Positions 10,483-22,693 are shown, numbered from the stretch's first letter. The stretch is DNA of 64,000 nt from Neovahlkampfia damariscottae (GCA_016618085.1 JABLTG010000069.1:1-64000); one strand, 5' to 3'. Notes: generated by a model not told the origin, from the letters alone. A program made the numbers and translations.

Positions 10483-11467
10483 ATGTTGTTGCCACCAGAA
10501 CTACTAGAAATTATATTTGAATTTATTGAAAAAGATTTTTGTTTTCTTGAAAACTATGGATTTGAGATGCCAAAGAATATAAAAGAAAACAAAAAAACAA
10601 TCCAAGAAAAAAATGAAAAAAAATTTAAACAGTGGAAAACACTTTTCGAAAAAGGATTCAAAAAATCAAAAGATAAAAATATGAAAAAATTATGTTATAA
10701 TGGAATACCACCAAGACTCAGAAGTCTTGTTTGGTCACATTTTCTTGAAACATCAACATTCAAAAAACCAGGTGTTTATAAACAATTACAATCAAGAAAT
10801 TTGAAGAACCCATCAATAGAAAAAGTAATTTGAATTAAATTTTAAAAAAAAGGATGTTCTTCGAACTCATTATGGAACATTTTTCTATGAATCAAAATTG
10901 AATGAACTGAGAAATGTTTTAAATGCTTTCTCGGAATACATTCCAAATATGAAATATTCAGCAGGAATGAATTATTTAGTATCGATATTGCTATTCAATA
11001 TGGATGAAGAAACTGCTTTTTGGTCATTGGTCGCACTTTTCAACAAACCAATTTACAGTCAGACATTTTTAGGTGAATCTGGTGTTTGGAACAAAGAATT
11101 ATCTTTATTTGATAATCTTTTAAAGAAATTTTTACCAAATTTAGTTAATAAATTCGACATGACTTCCATGGCAAATTTATGGATTATTTCATCATTCAGT
11201 TATTCATTTCAACCAGAAATTTCTTGTCGAGTTTTTGATGTGATTTGTTATGAAGGTTTTAATGCAGTTCATAGAATAGCTATATCATTGTTGCTGATTT
11301 TAGAAAAGGAAATGATGAACAAAACTTGGGATGAGTTGTTGGTTTATATCAACAATGAAATTCCACAAACTTATATTGATGGAAATAAACTGATGAACAA
11401 AGCATATTCTTTGAACATGAATGATTTATTCATTGATAAAATCAGGAAAGAAAGCAAATATAAATAA
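10483..11467 (+). CDS. TBC-domain protein with F-box-like N-terminus
   Basis: Exons are 10483..10824 and 10853..11467, with a 28-base intron. The first residues LPPELLEIIFEFIEKDF resemble an F-box helix. The TBC domain follows: GIPPRLRSLVWSHFL, then IEKDVLRTHY (the arginine-finger motif IxxDxxR), then EYIPNMKYSAGMNYLVS. TBC proteins accelerate GTP hydrolysis by Rab GTPases. The usual glutamine finger (YxQG) is replaced by YSAG here, so catalysis may be reduced or altered. The 318-residue length is near the minimum for a TBC protein. The frame is open upstream, but the first ATG is 10483. A CCAATCA lies 9 bases before it. Confidence 0.82.
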
Positions 11468-11514
11468 CTGTTTTGTTATTATGTTTAATCTTTAAGGATA
11501 TAAGGTATCTAACA

Positions 11515-11587
11515 AGCAAAGTGGCGCAGAGGTTAGCGTGGTGGGCTCATAACTCACAGGTCGTAGGATCAAAACCTACCTTTGCTA
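11515..11587 (+). tRNA. Initiator tRNA-Met (CAT)
   Basis: The cloverleaf has acceptor stem AGCAAAG/CTTTGCT and anticodon stem GTGGG/CTCAC with loop CTCATAA (anticodon CAT). The A1:U72 pair and the T-loop GGATCAAAACC, with A in place of T54, mark it as the initiator tRNA rather than the elongator. No intron is present. A T-run after position 11590 would terminate RNA polymerase III. An identical copy lies at 35952..36024 on the other strand. Confidence 0.95.
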
Positions 11588-11728
11588 TATCTTTTTTTTT
11601 TTTACCAACCAAAAAAAAGGTGTTTTTCAATTTTTTTGTGAGAGAATTTCATGTTTTATTTTTTTTTGGTTTTCAATTCTTCAATTGTTTTTCATTGGTT
11701 GGAACCATTTGTCAAATTTGGCTGAACT

Positions 11729-12993
11729 ATGGGCAATGATGAGATAACAAATTTGATTATTATGAATGGTTCAAAATTTATGAGAGCAGGACTGTCAGGA
11801 GATTGTGCTCCAAGGTCTGTGTTTCCAAGTTAAAGTTGCAAAAAAAATTAATTCTTTTTAGTGGTTACACGAAGAAACAATTCAATACCTGAAGTGAAAG
11901 AACAGATTTTTATTGGTGATGATGCAACATTAACCAAAGGACAAAAAGTTCTGACTCATCCTGTTAAACAAGGAGTAATCACAAATTTTGAAGAAATGGA
12001 AAGAATTTGGGACTACACTTTTCAAGCAGAATTACGTGTTGAACCAAAATTATGCAATGCTTTTCTTGGAGAATCTATGACCAATTTGCCAAGATCACGT
12101 GAAAAAATAGCTGAAATCATGTTTGAAACTTTTAACCTCAATGGTTTATACATTCAACAAAAGTTTGTTTTTTTCCACTTTTAAATTTTAGTTCACCTTT
12201 ATCTCTTTATGCTTCTGGTAGATCAACTGGAACTGTTGTTTCACTCGGTAGTGATATCAATTCTGTTGCTTGTATTGATGGATTAAACTGTTTGTCGAAT
12301 GCAGTGTTCTCTAATGTCTCCGGAAATAAAATCACAGAATATTTAGGAGATTTATTGAATCTTGAGAGTGGTATTGAATTCAAAAATTATTCAGAAAAAT
12401 CACATTTAGAATATGCAAAAGAAAAATTATGTTATGTTGCTTTGGATCCAAAAATTGAAGAAAAAAAGAACATTTCAAGAGTTCATGACTTATCTTATGT
12501 ACCTTTTACTCTGTATAATTCTACATTTCAATGCACTGAACCACTTTTCAATCCACATTTGATTGGATCAACTTCAATGTCGATCCAAGAAATGATTTGG
12601 AATTGTATCACAACAAAACCAGGAAAATTGCAAAAAAATTTATTCAAGAATATTATAATTGAAGGGGCTGGAAGTATGTTTCCAGGCTTTTGTGATAGAT
12701 TGAAGTTTGAATTGCAAAAATTGAATTCTTCATCTCAAAACATCAAAATCATAGCACCACCTGAAAGAACATTTTCTAATTTCATAGGTGCATCAATTCT
12801 CACAAGTTTTGACACATTTGAATCTCAATGGATGTCTTCAATAGAATACAGGGAAAACGGATGTTCTTTCATCAATCAGAAATGTATAGCATCACCAAAA
12901 TTTGAACCAAGTATAAATGTAAACTTATTTGAGATCAATTCAACAATTGGAAATTCCAAAAAAGCAAAAAATTTGAACTTTCATTTTGAATAG
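11729..12993 (+). CDS. Divergent actin-like protein (tandem copy 1)
   Basis: Exons are 11729..11828, 11862..12162 and 12192..12993, with introns of 33 and 29 bases, giving 400 residues. The actin fold is recognisable from the start (LIIMNGSKFMRAGLSGD, APRSVFP) through ITNFEEMERIWDYTF, SPLSLYASGRSTGTVVS and IQCTEPLF-like segments to GAGSMFPGFCDRL. Key nucleotide-binding residues differ from actin: the first-loop aspartate (DNGS) is methionine (MNGS), and the second-loop DSGDG is SLGSD. ATP hydrolysis is therefore doubtful. Intron positions match the next gene, so the two are tandem duplicates. It may be an actin-related protein of a chromatin or cytoskeletal complex; no specific class can be assigned. 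Confidence 0.85.
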
Positions 12994-13100
12994 AATTTTC
13001 CAATTCTATGGTTTCATATTTAAAGAGAAGTAACAAAAAATCAACTGAATTTCCTGTTTTTCATTAAAAAAATCAACTATAATTTAATTTCTATTTATAA

Positions 13101-13107
13101 CCAATCA
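13101..13107. promoter_or_regulatory. CCAATCA element upstream of actin-like copy 2
   Basis: CCAATCA lies 9 bases upstream of the ATG at 13117, after an AT-rich CTATTTATAA stretch. Confidence 0.55.
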
Positions 13108-13116
13108 AATTGTTTC

Positions 13117-14425
13117 ATGTCTCTTAATTATGATGAACTGCAAGGATTGGTAATTATGAATAACTCACGATTGATGCATGCTGGATTTTCAGGTGATGAT
13201 TCTCCACGTGCGGTATTTCCAAGTAAGAATAAAAAAAAAATCTAAAACAAAAAAAAAGCTGTCACTGGATTCATAAAATATAAAGCAGCTACCCTTGGAG
13301 CAGGTCAAAAAAGTGAATTTGTAGGTGATGAAGCTATCTCAAAACATGCTATTCTTAACCTTCAATACCCAATTCAAAAAGGAATCATCACAAACTTTGA
13401 CGAAATGGAAAGAATCTGGCACCACACATTTTATAATGAATTGTGCGTTGCACCAGAAGAACATCCTATATTTATGAGCGATTCTCCAGGAAATACACCT
13501 AGAAATCGTCAAAAAACGATGGAAATTATTTTTGAAACTTTTCAATCTCCAGCATTTTATTTAGAACAAAAGTATGAAATTGTTGATATTTAAACTTTCA
13601 TTAAGCTCCGTATTGACTGTAATTTCCGAAGGAAAAGAAACTGGAACAGTTGTTTCAATGGGACATGATTATTCATCAGTCACAGCAGTTTATGAACGTT
13701 CAACATTGTCAACTGTTGAAATGTCAGATGTTTCTGGTTCAATGCTATCTCATTACTTTAATGATTCAATAAAAAAAAAGACTGGTTTGAATTTCCTGAA
13801 GAGTTGGAATGATGATGAAATTTCATACATGAAACGTACATTGTGTTATGTTCCATTGAATGAAATGATGGAATTAGAAAATGTGGAAATGAAATCATTT
13901 GAACTTCCCGATGGAAGTTATATAGAATTGAAAAATGAGAGAATTCAATGTACAGAACCACTATTTGATCCAAAAAAGTACCAATCAAATTCAATTCCAA
14001 TTCATCAGATGATTTGGAATTGCATCACTTCAAAACCAAAAGAGTTACATTCTGATCTATTTTCCAATATAATTCTTGAAGGAGGTGGAAGTTTATTTTC
14101 TGGTATTGAAGAGAGATTGCAATATGAACTGGAATATTTGAATTCTCAAAACTATTGTAATTACAAAATAAAGGTGACTGGAAGACCTGAAAGAAAGTAT
14201 CATTCTTGGATTGGAGGATCAATAGTTTCTTCACTTTCAAGTTTCCAAGATTGTTGGATTGAAAAATCACGATATCAAGAAGAAGGATCAAATATTATCA
14301 ACTGGCTGAATCCTAATATTCCTCAAATCGTTTATTCAATTCGCAAACAAGGTGGTTTGAAAATAGAAATTGTGAAATTCGTGAAAAGAAAACAAACCAC
14401 TGACACAAACTTTACATTCGTTTGA
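13117..14425 (+). CDS. Divergent actin-like protein (tandem copy 2)
   Basis: Exons are 13117..13222, 13259..13571 and 13606..14425, with introns of 36 and 34 bases in the same places as the preceding copy; 412 residues. The actin-family landmarks are [54 protein letters not shown] and [14 protein letters not shown]. The first phosphate loop reads IMNNSR in place of DNGSG, and the second reads SMGHDYSS in place of DSGDG, so catalytic residues are lost as in copy 1. The strong GGGSLF and WIGGS segments show selection on the fold. It probably works as a structural actin-like subunit. Confidence 0.85.
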
Positions 14426-14615
14426 ACAATGAAATAAAGAATTGTTTTCATATCCATTCAAAAACATTCAATAGATATCCAAGTAAGGAAAAAATTTAAA
14501 GATTGTCGTCCAACCATTTCAGATTTTCGTGATGTGCATCAAACTACGAATTTAGTTTTTTCAGGATGAATCCAAATCTCTTTATTTAGGTTTTTTTTTA
14601 TGGACTAAAATCAAA

Positions 14616-15394
14616 ATGAATAAATTCAACTCAGAAAAGTATTCCTTGAATGAATTAATCAAATCTAAAAATGAAATCAACAAAAGTTTAAATCGTGTTG
14701 AACATTTAATGAAAGAATTGAAAACCAAAAATGCAAAATCAAAAAAGAACATTATTTTCAAATCTTTTAATTCTACAAAAAGGATATTTCAAGAAACCAA
14801 AATGAAAATTCGTGAAGCAGATGTTACAGAAGTATTTATAAACGAATCAAAATTTGATGATTTAAAATTGGATTTCAAACAAATTGGAAGCAGATTGGAT
14901 AAAATTGAAGAAAGTTTGAAAGTTTATGACAATGAAAATCAATTGAAAGATGATGAATTCCATCCAGAAGGAGAATCTTTAGACCAATCACTTTCGTTTA
15001 TGCCTTCAAGAGATCAATATGCTTTATCATCAGAAGATTCCTCATATTTAGATACGCAATCAAAAATCCAACATGAGAAAATGGAACAAATGGAAATTTT
15101 AGAAGAAGAAATGAGAGGTTTGCATTCAGCCAATGTAGATATTCATCAATTGTTGACAGAACAAGGAGAATCTTTAATTGGCTCAAGTGATCAATTAGAA
15201 TCAGCTACAAAGTATGTAGATTATGGGGTAACTGAAATAAATGCAGTAAGTCCATTTTTTTTTTTTATGATTAGACTTCAAAGTTAGATACATCAACAAA
15301 GTGCAAAATTATTTTGATTGTGATCATTTTGTGTTTGATTGTTATTGGACTTGGAATTTCAATTTTATTGTTCGCTCTTCCAAAAATTAAATAA
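14616..15394 (+). CDS. Syntaxin-like Q-SNARE
   Basis: Exons are 14616..15245 and 15275..15394, with a 29-base intron, giving 249 residues. The N-terminal half is helical and charged (MNKFNSEKYSLNELIKSK). The SNARE motif near residues 155-210 reads MEQMEILEEEMRGLHSANVD, then IHQLLTEQGESL with the zero-layer glutamine in EQGE, a Qa-syntaxin feature. A C-terminal anchor ends in LCLIVIGLGISILLFALP. It should act in membrane fusion of a late secretory or endosomal step. A two-codon upstream ORF (ATG GAC TAA) begins at 14600 and might influence translation. Confidence 0.8.
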
Positions 15395-15750
15395 AATCTG
15401 TCATTATCTTTTTGTTGTTTCAATATTGATCAATTTAATTCGAATTTACCATAATAATCTTCTGTATTTTTTTTTTCTTTTTTTGTTCCAAGGACTATAC
15501 TGGTTACACTTGTCCACCAATATGGTGTAGAGTGTAGAATTTTAATCTGAGTTATGTAAGATTAATTTTTTTTTCAAATGTTCAAAAAATAAGCAGTTAT
15601 AGATTACTCAAATGTCCACCTTCTTTAAATTTGTTGAAAATACAAATTTTTTGATGAAGCTCATTAAATAATACAAGAGTTGAAGGAAAGTCAGAGAAAG
15701 GATACAATTCAATTTTATTTTCAATATTTATTGTTTCATTGAATATCGCT

Positions 15751-18700
15751 TTATGAAGCAAAAAATTCACGGACTTGAGTGAACAATTCATGATTTTTGA
15801 ATAACTGTTCAATTTTATTTCCAAAAGCAATCCATTCTATTACCATTTTTCCTTGTGCATGATAATTTTTCAACGAAGAAATATCAGAAATAAATTCGTC
15901 ATAATACTCAGGTTTCAATGATGCTATTAACAGAAATATCTTTAAAAAAAAGTCAAAAAAAGAATCTGATACTCTTGTTGTTGCTATTTCAACACAAAAT
16001 TGAATATCCAATTTTGATAAACTTGAAAGAATTAAACTGGTAAAGAAAGGTTCAAATTTCAACCAGCCAAATAATAATTTCAATGAAACTCTCCATTGAT
16101 TTTTAAATGGATCAATGTTCACACCATACCTGACAAAATATTCTAATTCTTTTAAAAAATATTCAGCAGTTATTCTGAAAGCTTTCAAATCTTGGACAGT
16201 AGACCAAACGATTAAATTGACTCTTGTTGGTTGATTCATCAAACAAAAAAGTTGAAAATCTACACTTGCTGTTAAAGTTAATGAGACTGCTAATTTTTTT
16301 CCATCAGGAAAATAAAATTTCCATATTTCATCCATGAAGGTATAAATGAGAGCTGATTTTATAGATTGGAAAGTTTCTCTCATTTCTTTGAAATTTTGAA
16401 CTGCTGTTTCAATAGTATTATCTTTCTTTCGAAAGTTATCGTATTTCAATTTTACAAATGCCAATTCTTTTGCAGTCAATTTTGTCGATATTTCTTTTTT
16501 ATTGATTTTTGCTTCATAGGAATCATACAATAAATCAAATTCCATTTTCATTTCTTCATTAAGAAATTCATTTTGACAGATTCTTTTAAAACCTTCTTTA
16601 TTCAATTTCAAACCATCAAGAGATTCATTTTTCAAAATGAGATATTTACAAAGTTCAATTTGAACAATTGGATAATTGAATAATTTCAGTTTCTCTTTGA
16701 TTAGTTTTTCATCAGCAAAACGTTCAAAAATAAGTTTCATTATATTTTTGATGTTTTTGTAATGACACTCAATAGAAGAACAACTTGCTATTTTCTTACA
16801 AAAGGTGTTAGTAATTTTTTTTCTGAACAGATTACTCTGATGATGAAACAATTCTTTTTTGGTGGTTCAATAGTCAACACATTTTTCATTTCAAGAATTG
16901 CATGGAAGATGCTCATTTTATTTCTTACAGTGTAAGGATGAGTAATTTCTTGTTTAAAAGGATTTTGAAAAAATGAATTTAAACCTAATTTTGCAGGTCC
17001 TTTAAATGCAAAATTAGTTGATTTTTCATTGAATAATTTGAAAGTTCCTAAATTGAGAAAATGTATTATCAAATCATCAATAAGTTTAGATTCAATCTCA
17101 ATAACTGCCAAAATGATATTGAAAGCACGAGTTGGAATTGAAGTATCATCAAAGAAATCAGAATTTCCCACAACACAATTGAAATTTTGTTTAACAATTT
17201 CAATAGGTTCTTCATAATTTGGATGAAATAATCCAAATGTAAATTTCAATAATTCAATATTTGGAATTTCTTCATTGATTTCAAACTTCAACCATTTTTT
17301 TGCATGAGGAATGAATTTTTCATCATCTCCTTCTAATTTCTCAATGAGTCTAAACAAACTCGGTCTTTCATCGAATTCTATTGACAAATGATCAAAAAGC
17401 AACTTTTTGTTCTTTTTTTCTTTTGTGGCATCTATTAATTTCTCATAGACTTCTTCATCAACACCATATTGAGCTTTCAAAATATCAAAGATTTTAAAAT
17501 CATAAAAGAAATCACAACTATCACCTTCTGTCCAATTTAAGATATTCTTTAAATGAAAATATTTTAATTCATCTTTGAACATTTCCAAAAGATCACAATG
17601 ATGTCCAATTTTATACCCAATCTTGAAAATGGTTTCAAATTTACTGAATGATAAATCTAATAATTTTGTATTTTTATGAGCTGATAAATATAACTGAAAC
17701 AATACCAAATTCTGCTTTTTAGTTGGTTCATCCAAAAATAATTTTAAATGATCAGCAATTGTCTCCTTTTGATCATCTTTTAAAACATCTTGGTCAATTA
17801 AATCTGTTGCATCATCAAATTGTTTCAATTCTATTAATAATTTAATTTGATTATAATATTCTTTCACAGCTTGACAATAAAAAATGCATTGTTGTTTTTC
17901 ACCATTTTTTATCATGTACAGTATTCTTCTATTGATTAATGATCTTTGTTCTTCTTTGTAATTGGAAATTGCTGTTTTATCACCTTTTAAAACATCTACA
18001 TGAAGTAAAAATGATTTTTTGAAGTACCTTGTAATAATGGATCATCCCATGAAAGATTCAATGATACTAAAATATCTGTAATTCTTGATAGTTTTTGAGC
18101 AGAATCCATTCTATTTTCAATGGTTTGGCAAATGTTATCAAATTCAGAAGCAAGTTGATTTTTTTTTTCTTTGTTTAATTGTTTTAAATTATGTTTTTCG
18201 ATTCTATCACATATTTGAGTGAACAACTAGTTGGTTAATTACTTAAATTTTTTTACTGTATAATATTCAAACTGATCACTATCACGAACAAAACAGTCAT
18301 TATTTCTGCGATTAGATGCTGTAAAGAATGGAATTGCTATAGTAATTAATATATCCAATGATAAATCTTGTTTTTCATTATCAAAAAATCTGTCTGCAAT
18401 GTTAATGTAATCAGTCAAAAGATCTTCAATAGTTTCAATATAAATTCCATGATCTAAATAATTTTCTATCAATAAATCCATATGATTGACAACTTGATCA
18501 AAATTTATCGGCTTTAAAAATTAAATTTTTGATTGGCTCACGTATTGAATTTTTTCAGCAATTGGAAGAATTTCAAAAACTTCTTCATCTTTCATTTCTT
18601 CATCTTTTTCAGTATCTGAACCTGAATCTTCCTGTTTTTCATCATTTTCTTTTTCCAAATTTTCATTTAACTTCATATTCAATTCATGAAGAAATTTAGC

Positions 18701-19198
18701 ATTTTCATTTGTAATTTGAAATAAAGTTTGTTGTAAAATCTTTTTTGGGCAATTTTCTATCCTCTCTTTAAGTATTTGATAATCAACAACTGATTCTGGA
18801 TTCTTCAAAAAAGCTAAAACTAATCCACAAATATGGTGACATAACAAGAAAAATTTTTCACATGTTTTACATTTTCCTTCAAGTATTTTTTCTTTTTCAT
18901 CATCAAAAATAACTTGATACACTTCATTGTGATACATTCCAGAAAGACTATTTTCATTTATCACTAAATTAGTGAAAAAGGGCCATATTTGTAAACCAGA
19001 TGAAAAACTATCTTCACCAGAAAAAAGAACTAATTCATCTTCAAGTGACAAATTTTTTTTTTCATCATTAACTTCAACTACGATTTTTTTTTTCTTTTTT
19101 TGATTTTCAATCATTTCTTGCATATTTTTTCTTTGTTCTTCAATGGATTGTTGAAGTATTTTATCTGAATTTTGATTTCTTTTTTTTTTTGAGCTCAT
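15751..19198 (-). CDS. Large protein with SWIM-like zinc finger and helical repeats
   Basis: Five exons (19198..18542, 18511..18257, 18226..18028, 17995..16881, 16836..15751) give 1103 residues. Introns are 30, 30, 32 and about 44 bases; the fourth uses a GTGTTG donor and is the least certain. A cysteine-histidine cluster near residue 120 (GKCKTCEKFFLLCHHICG) resembles a SWIM zinc finger that binds DNA or protein. An acidic linker follows (SDTEKDEEMKDEE). The rest is a long alpha-solenoid-like region with no motif I recognise, possibly a scaffold. It shares a 68-base divergent promoter containing TGATTGG with the Piwi gene. Confidence 0.65.
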
Positions 19199-19222
19199 TG
19201 TTGCTCTTTAGTTTTTAGGAAT

Positions 19223-19229
19223 TGATTGG
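19223..19229. promoter_or_regulatory. TGATTGG element between divergent SWIM-like and Piwi genes
   Basis: The element lies 24 bases from the minus-strand ATG (19198) and 37 bases from the plus-strand ATG (19267). The intergenic distance is 68 bases. Confidence 0.6.
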
Positions 19230-19266
19230 TGGAAAATAGTTGATAGAATGAAAATCAAAAAAAAAA

Positions 19267-21942
19267 ATGTCCAAAAGAGATCGAGAAGACTATTATGATC
19301 CAAGAAAAAAACAAAGAAGTGAAGGTGGTAGAGATGACAGAAGGTATTTCTTCTTCATCTTTTTTTGAAAGTTTTAGAGGAGGATATGAAGGTTCCAGAG
19401 GTGGTAGAAATCAAAGAGGAGGGTTTCAAAGAGGTGGTTATCAAAATTCAAGAGGTGGATATGGAAGGTTTTTTTTTTTTCTTTTTTTAATTTTTTTTTA
19501 TAAAAGTAGTCAATACCAACAATCCAACCAAAACTTTCCACAACTTCAAATAGTTAAAATAGGTATTTATTAATATGAACATATCATTAATACTGCATTT
19601 CAGATCCAAATAATGTCCAAGGAGGTCAACAAATAGACTTGATTACAAATTATTTTCAAATAAAAGAAAAAACAATTGGAAGTGTAGTATCAATATGAAG
19701 TCATTTTTGAACCTCCAGTAGTAAATATAACAAAAATTTTTTTTTAAATTTTCAAAAAAGGAATTTAGTAAAATTTGTCTTGTCCGTCAATTTCTGGGTG
19801 GAAAATTTGATTCAAAAGATTTAATCTACATATATGATAGAGAAAGTACTTTATACAGCGCTTTTGATTTTTGTAAAAAGAAGAAGAAAGCCTTGTAATC
19901 TTAAATGAAAAATCAAATCAAAAAATGATATTGAAAAAAACAAAGAAAATTGAAATTAAGAAATTAGACAAGGTAAAAAAACAACTAATACTCATAGAAA
20001 CACAGGAAATTTTGATGATTTTCAACATCCTACTGAAAAATGAATTTAACAAAATTCATGGTTTGAGAAACTTTGGAAGAGGTCTTTTTGATTTCGAACA
20101 AAAACCTAAAAGTGTTGGTGGTATACAAATTTTGAAAGGATTTGAAGGTGGTCATATTCACACCAATTATGGATTGTTCTATAGATCAGATGTGATTTTT
20201 CGTTCAATGCAAGGTATAACATTCAAAGAAATGCTTGAAAGATCACCAAGTCTGATATCTTCAACAGCTTTTAAAGTCTATTTGGTACATACAAAGAAAG
20301 TTCAACAAATTGATTTTATTGATAAAACAAGAGGTCCATCCGATAAATTCTCAGACAGACAAGGTTTATAAGATTTCTTTTTCACATTTTTTGAAAGGAG
20401 GAGAAAAAACATTTGCTCAATACTATAAGGAAAGATATAATATTGAACTCATGAAAGATCAACCAATGCTTGTTAAAAAACGAGATGGAAGAGAAGAAGT
20501 TTATCCAGCACGTAATGATTTTTTCTTTTTAATTTTTTTTAGAACTTGTAATCATGTTAGGATTACCTGATCATTTGAAGAATAATAATCAATTCAAAAG
20601 AGATTATAAATCAGCAACTATGATGAGTATCCAAGAAAGAGCTTCGACTATACAAAAAATGTTTGAAGACAGTTCAAAGAATGAAAACTTTTCTTCCTAT
20701 CTTGGAAATTGGAATATGGAAATGGATCCAAAAATGGTCTCATTAACAGCAAAAGTTTTAGAAAATAATACTGTCGAATTTGGAAGTGGAAAAACTGAAA
20801 AAGGAATTAGTTGGGATTGGAGAGAAAAAAAATTAAAAATTGCACCAAATATGATACAAAACTGGTTCATTATTTGTCCAAAAGGAAAAGGACGTGATAT
20901 TGAATTCAAATTTCTTCCTCAATTTCATAAATTCTCAGGAAACATTGGATTGGAATTCAATAGTCGAGTACAAGTGATAGAAACTTCTGATTATGCAGAT
21001 TGTCTGAAAAAATGTCAAAGAAAGGATGATGAATTTATTTTAATCTTTCTTGATAGAGAAACTCAATACCAAGAAGTTCAAAAAATTGTGAAACAAAATT
21101 CTCCAGTGATTACTCAATGTTGTTTAATGAAAACCTCTCAAAGAGACAAAGGATTGGCTTCCATTATCACTAATTTAGCAATACAAATCTCAACAAAAAT
21201 GGGTGGAACTCCTTGGGATGTCAGAGGTATTTGTAGGATTCCTACAATGTTCGTTGGGATTTCAACTGCTGTTAAAGATACTCTAGCATTCACTTCAACT
21301 TTTGGTGAAAATGGAGGAAAATTATATTCGAAAGTAGGCAAGGAAAAACAACTCTTGGAGTTCTTTAGCTGTGGACTTGCACAATTCTTCAAAAAGGTCA
21401 ATGTATTTCCTTTTCAAATTGTTTTATACAGAGAAGGATTAACTGAAGGAGTTGAGAGTCAAGTATCCATTCATGAAATTAAATTAATTTCCGATTTCTT
21501 GAAAGAAGCTTTGGATGAAGAAAACAAACATAGAACCATTGCAATGCGTCCTGTTGAGATTGCATATTTGTCTTGTTCAAAGAACAATGTCACCAGATTT
21601 TTTTCACAAAAACAAAGTTTAGTAAATCCACCATCAGGAACAGTTCTTGATCATACTATTATTGATGATGGTTTCTTTTTGTTTGCTGCTGATGTTCGTC
21701 AAGGATCTGGTTCACCTGTTCGTTTCAAAATCTGTTTTGATGGATTACAAAACCCAAATGGAATTTCTGATTTACAATCTGTCAGATACAAATTATGCTA
21801 TGGATATTATAATTGGAATGGCACCATTCCTGTTCCAAGTGTTCTCAAGTATGCTGAAAAAATTGCAAGACAATTCATCAATAATAATCTTGTTGAAACA
21901 GATGATCTCAAACCTTTACAAGACAAAATTTTTTACATTTAA
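19267..21942 (+). CDS. Piwi-clade Argonaute with degenerate catalytic residues and two frame breaks
   Basis: Exons run 19267..19343, 19372..19467, 19507..19562, 19604..19720, 19761..20363, 20398..20511 and 20543..21942. The N-terminus is RGG-rich (SFRGGYEGSRGGRNQRGG). N, PAZ (GGEKTFAQYYKERYNIEL) and PIWI domains follow. Slicer residues look lost: the IDVxHD loop reads GISTAVKDT, the RDG aspartate is glutamate (LYREGLTEG) and the histidine of SPTHY is arginine (SPVRF). A one-base surplus near 19685 and one missing base near 19885 interrupt the frame; the flanks rejoin perfectly as GSVYQYEVIFEPPV and KKKKSLVILNEK. These may be assembly errors or early decay. The expected role is piRNA-type silencing without cleavage. 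Confidence 0.82.
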
Positions 21943-22039
21943 ATTGATAAATTTTTGTTTTTTGTTCATGTTCAAAAATTTAAGCTTCCAAAATTTTTCT
22001 CCAATCATTTTGTTCCAGTTTTTGACTCAATCAAAAACC

Positions 22040-22693
22040 ATGAAGTTGAATTTTATTTTGCTTTCCTTGGTTTCATTCATTTTGATAATTCAAGCTGAAA
22101 AAACATACTTTCATGATGTTAAACATACAGGAAATGTTTTTTGCAATTCCTCCTCTGCAGTTGGAACAGCTGTAAAAAAAAATTGAAAAAAATAATTTTT
22201 TTAGATTGAACTTGACAGATGCGGAAGAGATCAAGGTGGTCAAATATACTCCATTTATTCTTGTAATGGTGATAGATATACATTAAAAACATGTATGGAT
22301 CCAGAATGTAAAAAGTGTTACCACAGTAGAAGCGGACATTTAATGTGCATCAAATTACCGAATGTATCTTATGAGAGAAAATGTGGACCTATGCCAAGAT
22401 GTGGTGATGAAGGATTTCATTTGGATTCTTTTGGTAAAAATTGTAATGAAAATGAACAAGTAAAAACAAAGTACTTTTCAAAAGCAACATGCGAAGTTGG
22501 AAGACACAGAATAAGTGGAAAGGTTTATAACTCAGTTTTGATATCTTGGAACAAAGCAAAAAAAATTGTTAGCTTGAGACATTCGAGAAGAACAAATTGT
22601 GAAAAAAATGATCAAAATGTTTATAATGAATATCAACTGAACAAATGTTATAATGTTCCAAAATTTGGATTTGTTAAATTTTATAAAGAATAA
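22040..22693 (+). CDS. Secreted cysteine-rich protein
   Basis: Exons are 22040..22171 and 22205..22693, with a 33-base intron, giving 206 residues. The start MKLNFILLSLVSFILIIQAE is a clear signal peptide. The mature part carries more than a dozen cysteines (for example LDRCGRDQGG, DPECKKCYHSRSGHLMC, CGPMPRCGDEGF), suggesting several disulfides. I do not recognise the fold. It could be a surface or granule protein. A CCAATCA at about 35 bases upstream supports the start. Confidence 0.75.

Noticed and set aside
11473-11739. Plus-strand frame across the initiator tRNA
   Set aside because: It reads through a tRNA gene and poly-T tracts and has no homology.
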